From: Brachyspira catarrhinii | GTDB taxonomy: Bacteria; Spirochaetota; Brachyspiria; Brachyspirales; Brachyspiraceae | Assembly: GCF_005518285.1 (NCBI RefSeq) | Contig: NZ_SJDU01000070.1 | Coordinates: forward strand, 1-8,304 | Direction: 5' to 3' | DNA: 8,304 bases | Shown: in pieces, positions 5,515 through 8,304 of the stretch | Layout: every line of letters begins with the position of its first letter | How positions within the stretch are numbered: the stretch's first letter is position 1 | The notes under the pieces: generated by a model | Told to the model about the DNA's origin: nothing | The model's database searches: none | What the model saw: only the letters and a program-made list of their open reading frames with translations | Position numbers and translations under genes: made by a program

Positions 5515-7098
5515 TTAGTTTAATTTATTCTCTGTAAGAAATTCCCTAACGACTTCTTTTGGGTCTTTCTGCAATTCGTCAACTTGATAATTTAATTCTA
5601 TCATGGTTTCTTCGTTAAGTAAATTGCCCAATTTTTCCAAAATTTCCGCAATTTGAGGATATTTATTTAAAGTTTCCGTTCTAATAAAAGGGACCGCGTA
5701 ATATGGAGGAAAGAATTTTTTATCGTCTTCCAAAGTTATAAGAGAGAATTTTTTCAAAAGTCCGTCCGTAGAAAACGCCGTTATAACATCGACTTCTTTT
5801 GAATCCAAAGCTATATATCTTGGAGCATCGTCTATGGCGACATAATCCTTAAAGTTTAAAGAATAAATATTCGTTAATCCTATTATTCCGTCCGCTCTAT
5901 TCATAAATTCCAAAGTTCCGCAAAATTTCAAATCTTTTGAAGCCGTTCGCATATCGCTAATATTTTTAATATTATATATTTTTTGAGTATCTTCTCTTAT
6001 GGCTACAACATAAGTGTTATTAAAATTAAAAGGAGCTAAAGTTTCGATATTATATTTGCTCTTCATATCTCTTTTGACTATATTATATACGAAATCGGCA
6101 TCGTTTGTCGGAGCATAATTGAGCAAACTTGCAAACATCGTTCCCGTATAATCGACATATAAATCGACATCTCCTCTTTCCAAAGCCTGAAAAACTATTT
6201 GAGTTCCGCCCAACGCTAATTTTCTTTCAACATTTAAATCGGTATTCGCTTCTATCAAATCGGCAACCATATTTCCCAATATAATCTGTTCGGTAAACAT
6301 TAAAGAGGAAACTGTTATACTTTCTTTTTTGCCAATATTTAATTTTATTATTTGAGTTCCTATTATAATTAAAGCGATAGCGACTACTACATATATAATA
6401 ATTTTTTCTTTTTTTCTTTTGTCTTCCAATTCTTTTCTTTTCATTATTTCGCTTGCCTGCAAACTAATTGGAGTAACCAATCTTTCGATTATGGAAAATA
6501 TATAATCTACGAATAGCGCGAGCAAACATGCGGGAATTGCGCCCGCCAATATTTGATAATTATTAATAGTTCTTATTCCAGCAAATACCAAGTAGCCTAA
6601 TCCTCCAGCTCCTACATAAGCGGCTATAGTCATTAAACCTACCGAAGTAACCGCGGAAACTCTTATTCCCGCCATTATAACGGGCAGAGACAACGGAATT
6701 TGTATTTTAAATAATACTTGAGTTTTTGTTAATCCTATTCCTTTTGCCGCTTCTATTATTTGAGGACTTATATTTGAAAGCCCCGTATATGTGTTTTTTA
6801 TTATTGGAAGTAGAGAATATAATATAACCATAAATATTGCTGGAGCCGAACCTATCCCAAGTATTGGAATCGATATTCCCAAAAGCGCCATACTCGGTAT
6901 AGCTTGAATTATATTTGCGAATCCCAAAATCGGTTTATTTAATTTTTGAACATGTTTTATCAATATTCCAAGCGGAACGCCGAGTATTATTGAAAATATT
7001 ACCGCAAACGCCGTTAATCTTATATGTTGAAATAAAAGATTAAATATTTCCGCTCTCCGTTCTATTATATAGATTAAGAATTCCGATATTATATTCAA
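5515..7098 (-). CDS. Permease fused to substrate-binding protein, quaternary-amine ABC importer (OpuC/EgtU type)
   Basis: This 527-residue protein combines the membrane channel and receptor of an importer. Residues 1-210 are a binding-protein-dependent permease domain with several membrane spans (about 26-48, 58-100, 145-172, 181-205) and an EAA coupling loop (EAAKGIGLT, 116-124) that docks on the ATPase. A basic cytoplasmic linker (about 215-233) precedes an extra span (234-250) that tethers the C-terminal OpuAC-like receptor (about 258-525) outside the membrane. Receptor landmarks are FTEQIILGNM (268-277), KLALGGTQ (293-300), DLYVDYTGT (312-320), FNNTYVV (359-365) and DDKKFFPPYYAVP (458-470). 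There is no tryptophan anywhere, unlike Trp-cage glycine betaine receptors of the ProX/OpuAC type. Choline/betaine (OpuCC-like) or ergothioneine (EgtU-like) are the candidate ligands. The start is TTG at 7098, overlapping the ATPase stop (TTGA) with GAGGAG eight bases upstream, which implies translational coupling. Confidence 0.92.
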   Translation of the reverse strand: MNIISEFLIYIIERRAEIFNLLFQHIRLTAFAVIFSIILGVPLGILIKHVQKLNKPILGFANIIQAIPSMALLGISIPILGIGSAPAIFMVILYSLLPIIKNTYTGLSNISPQIIEAAKGIGLTKTQVLFKIQIPLSLPVIMAGIRVSAVTSVGLMTIAAYVGAGGLGYLVFAGIRTINNYQILAGAIPACLLALFVDYIFSIIERLVTPISLQASEIMKRKELEDKRKKEKIIIYVVVAIALIIIGTQIIKLNIGKKESITVSSLMFTEQIILGNMVADLIEANTDLNVERKLALGGTQIVFQALERGDVDLYVDYTGTMFASLLNYAPTNDADFVYNIVKRDMKSKYNIETLAPFNFNNTYVVAIREDTQKIYNIKNISDMRTASKDLKFCGTLEFMNRADGIIGLTNIYSLNFKDYVAIDDAPRYIALDSKEVDVITAFSTDGLLKKFSLITLEDDKKFFPPYYAVPFIRTETLNKYPQIAEILEKLGNLLNEETMIELNYQVDELQKDPKEVVREFLTENKLN

Positions 7099-8114
7099 GA
7101 GTTAAGCTCCTCAATCTCTTCTTTTATAAATTTTTGATTTAATATCGCGACAAGCTCGTTTTGAGTTATTATTCCTATTATTTTATTTTTTTCGTTTACC
7201 ACATACAAACTTCCCGCTTTATTTTCTTCCAATATTTTTAAGACGGATGTTATATTTTCATCGTATTTGATTTTTGGAATTTTTCTATATTTTCCCTTAT
7301 TCGCTATCAAAGTAAAAAATCCCGTTATTCCGTTATTATAATTTATATTTGCCATTATATCTTCCGCTCTTATATATTCTGGATTATCCCAAATTCTGTT
7401 TTTGCCGACAAAAGATTCCACATATTCGTTTTCGGGTTCTTTCAATATTTTTTCGGGTTCGTCAAATTGAATTATCTCGCCGTCTTTCATTAAACATATT
7501 TTATTCGAAAGTTTTAATGCCTCGTCCATATCATGCGTGACAAATACTATCGTTTTATTTAATTTCGATTGCAAAGTTAAAAGTTCGTTTTGCAAATCCG
7601 CTCTCGTTATCGGGTCAAGCGCGCTAAATGGCTCGTCCATCAAAACTATATCCGTATCGTTGGCGAAGGCTCTCGCGACTCCGATTCTCTGCTGTTGTCC
7701 TCCGCTCAACTCTGAAGGGTATCTATTCAAATATTCTTCTGGATTTAAATCTACCATATTCATAAGTTCGATTGTTCTTTTATATATTTCGTCCGAATTC
7801 TTTTTTTCAAGTTTAGGTATAATTTCTATATTGTCTTTGATAGTCATGTGAGGAAATAAACCGTTTTGCTGTATTACATATCCCATATTTCTTCTTAAAG
7901 TTATAGGGTCCTTATCGTATATATTTTCGCCGTTAATATAAATTTCGCCCGAAGTCGGTTTTATTAATCGGTTAATCATTTTTAATAAAGTAGTTTTACC
8001 GCAACCGCTCGGTCCGATTATCGATACAAATTCGCCTTTTTCTACCTCGAATGAAATTGATTTTAATACGGTATGATTTTTGTATCTTTTAGTGATATTT
8101 TCTACTTTTATCAT
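7095..8114 (-). CDS. ABC importer ATPase with C-terminal CBS region (ProV/OpuCA/EgtV type)
   Basis: This is the ATP-hydrolysing subunit that powers the permease-receptor fusion encoded next. In 339 residues it shows Walker A GPSGCGKT (34-41), Q-loop (QQ at 82-83), GLFPHMT (85-91), signature LSGGQ (136-140), Walker B IVLMDE (156-161), D-loop SALD (164-167) and switch His194. Residues 240-325 form a CBS module: the first motif (about 249-283) is short and degenerate, while the second (about 285-325, with SLYVVNEKNKIIGIITQNEL at 302-321) is recognisable. In OpuA, CBS pairs sense ionic strength or nucleotides; whether that holds here is inference. The protein ends in an acidic tail (KEEIEEL, 331-337). 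The ATG at 8114 is supported by AGGGG six bases upstream and by the usual distance to Walker A. It is first in the operon and overlaps the next gene by 4 bp. Confidence 0.93.
   Translation of the reverse strand: MIKVENITKRYKNHTVLKSISFEVEKGEFVSIIGPSGCGKTTLLKMINRLIKPTSGEIYINGENIYDKDPITLRRNMGYVIQQNGLFPHMTIKDNIEIIPKLEKKNSDEIYKRTIELMNMVDLNPEEYLNRYPSELSGGQQQRIGVARAFANDTDIVLMDEPFSALDPITRADLQNELLTLQSKLNKTIVFVTHDMDEALKLSNKICLMKDGEIIQFDEPEKILKEPENEYVESFVGKNRIWDNPEYIRAEDIMANINYNNGITGFFTLIANKGKYRKIPKIKYDENITSVLKILEENKAGSLYVVNEKNKIIGIITQNELVAILNQKFIKEEIEELNS
7107..7112 (-). promoter_or_regulatory. Internal ribosome binding site for the TTG-started fusion gene
   Basis: GAGGAG lies inside the 3' end of the ATPase gene, 8 bases before the TTG at 7098. 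Without it the TTG start would be doubtful. With it and the TTGA stop/start overlap, the two transporter subunits should be made in coupled amounts. Confidence 0.75.
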
Positions 8115-8120
8115 AGTTTA

Positions 8121-8125
8121 CCCCT
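8121..8125 (-). promoter_or_regulatory. Ribosome binding site of the ATPase gene
   Basis: AGGGG on the minus strand lies 6 bases before the ATG at 8114 and confirms that start. Confidence 0.7.
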
Positions 8126-8141
8126 AAAAAGAACTAATATT

Positions 8142-8172
8142 ATTATATTATACTATTTTTAAATAATTTCAA
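8142..8172 (-). promoter_or_regulatory. Possible promoter of the transporter operon
   Basis: The minus strand carries two overlapping TATAAT hexamers (8152-8147 and 8147-8142). A TTGAAA (8172-8167) lies upstream, but its spacing is 14 or 19 bp, not 17, so the -35 assignment is weak. Some promoter is expected in this 165-bp divergent gap because the operon begins here. No clear operator dyad is visible. Confidence 0.4.
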
Positions 8173-8201
8173 TATAAATTAATTTTTTATTTATTAAAGC
8201 G

Positions 8202-8230
8202 TTGACATTTTTTATAAAACATGCTATAAT
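8202..8230 (+). promoter_or_regulatory. Consensus extended -10 sigma-70 promoter of the right-edge gene
   Basis: TTGACA (8202-8207), a 17-bp spacer and TATAAT (8225-8230) all match consensus, with an additional TG one base before the -10 (TGCTATAAT). Transcription should begin near 8237, giving a leader of about 43 bases to the ATG at 8280. Confidence 0.88.
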
Positions 8231-8263
8231 TTTGCTAAATTGATAGAATTATTAAAACTAAAA

Positions 8264-8269
8264 AAAGGA
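8264..8269 (+). promoter_or_regulatory. Ribosome binding site of the right-edge gene
   Basis: An AAAGGA-type site lies about 10 bases before the ATG at 8280 and, with the promoter just upstream, supports a real gene beginning at the window edge. Confidence 0.55.
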
Positions 8270-8279
8270 ATTTTGAAAA

Positions 8280-8304
8280 ATGAGCGGATATAAATTCTAC
8301 AATA
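8280..8304 (+). CDS. Start of an unidentified gene, cut by the window end
   Basis: Only eight complete codons are present (MSGYKFYN), too few to assign a function. The gene call rests on context: a consensus extended -10 promoter, a purine-rich ribosome binding site and an ATG at suitable spacing, divergent from the transporter operon. The promoter strength suggests abundant transcription. Confidence 0.6.

Noticed and set aside
7349..7851. Two plus-strand open frames opposite the ATPase gene.
   Set aside because: They are antisense to Walker, signature and CBS coding sequence and have no start signals of their own.
8115..8279. A riboswitch or tRNA in the divergent gap.
   Set aside because: No cloverleaf and no extended G/C pairing; leaders on both sides are too short and AT-rich.

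Overview
The window is very AT-rich, with heavy AGA, ATA and AAA codon use. Its gene set fits a low-GC spirochaete, most likely Brachyspira. The reasons are the AT-rich core genes, a lipoprotein whose N-terminus is a KRREE repeat (my unchecked recollection is that such tracts occur in Brachyspira predicted proteins), and a MEP-pathway dxr, which argues against Borrelia. The genus is inference; I could not run a search.

Layout, left to right. Positions 1-1115 (minus) hold a division-cluster fragment: rsmH (16S rRNA m4C1402 methyltransferase) followed by the start of a small single-pass membrane protein in the ftsL position, cut by the left edge. Positions 1255-1839 (minus) encode a predicted lipoprotein. 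Its first 24 codons include 13 tandem copies of a 5-bp unit, it is driven by a TTGACA-16-TATAAT promoter, and it looks like a slippage-switched (phase-variable) locus. Positions 2019-3827 (plus) encode a duplicated-ATPase ABC-F translation factor, divergent from the lipoprotein gene and convergent with dxr at only 3 bp.

Positions 8114-3831 (minus) form a probable four-gene operon. It contains a CBS-domain ATPase, a permease fused to its substrate-binding protein, a small secreted protein of unknown function, and dxr. The first two genes overlap by 4 bp (TTGA) and the next gaps are 17 and 26 bp. The ATPase and the fusion together make a complete importer of the quaternary-amine (OpuA/OpuC) class. 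The fusion contains no tryptophan, so a Trp-cage glycine betaine receptor is unlikely; an OpuCC-like or ergothioneine (EgtU-like) receptor fits better.

At the right edge a textbook extended -10 promoter drives a gene of which only eight codons are present. There is no gene-free stretch over 300 bp; the gaps of 139, 179 and 165 bp hold promoters. I see no tRNA, rRNA, CRISPR array, insertion sequence or convincing intrinsic terminator. The most noteworthy item is the pentanucleotide-repeat lipoprotein locus, followed by the substrate question for the transporter.
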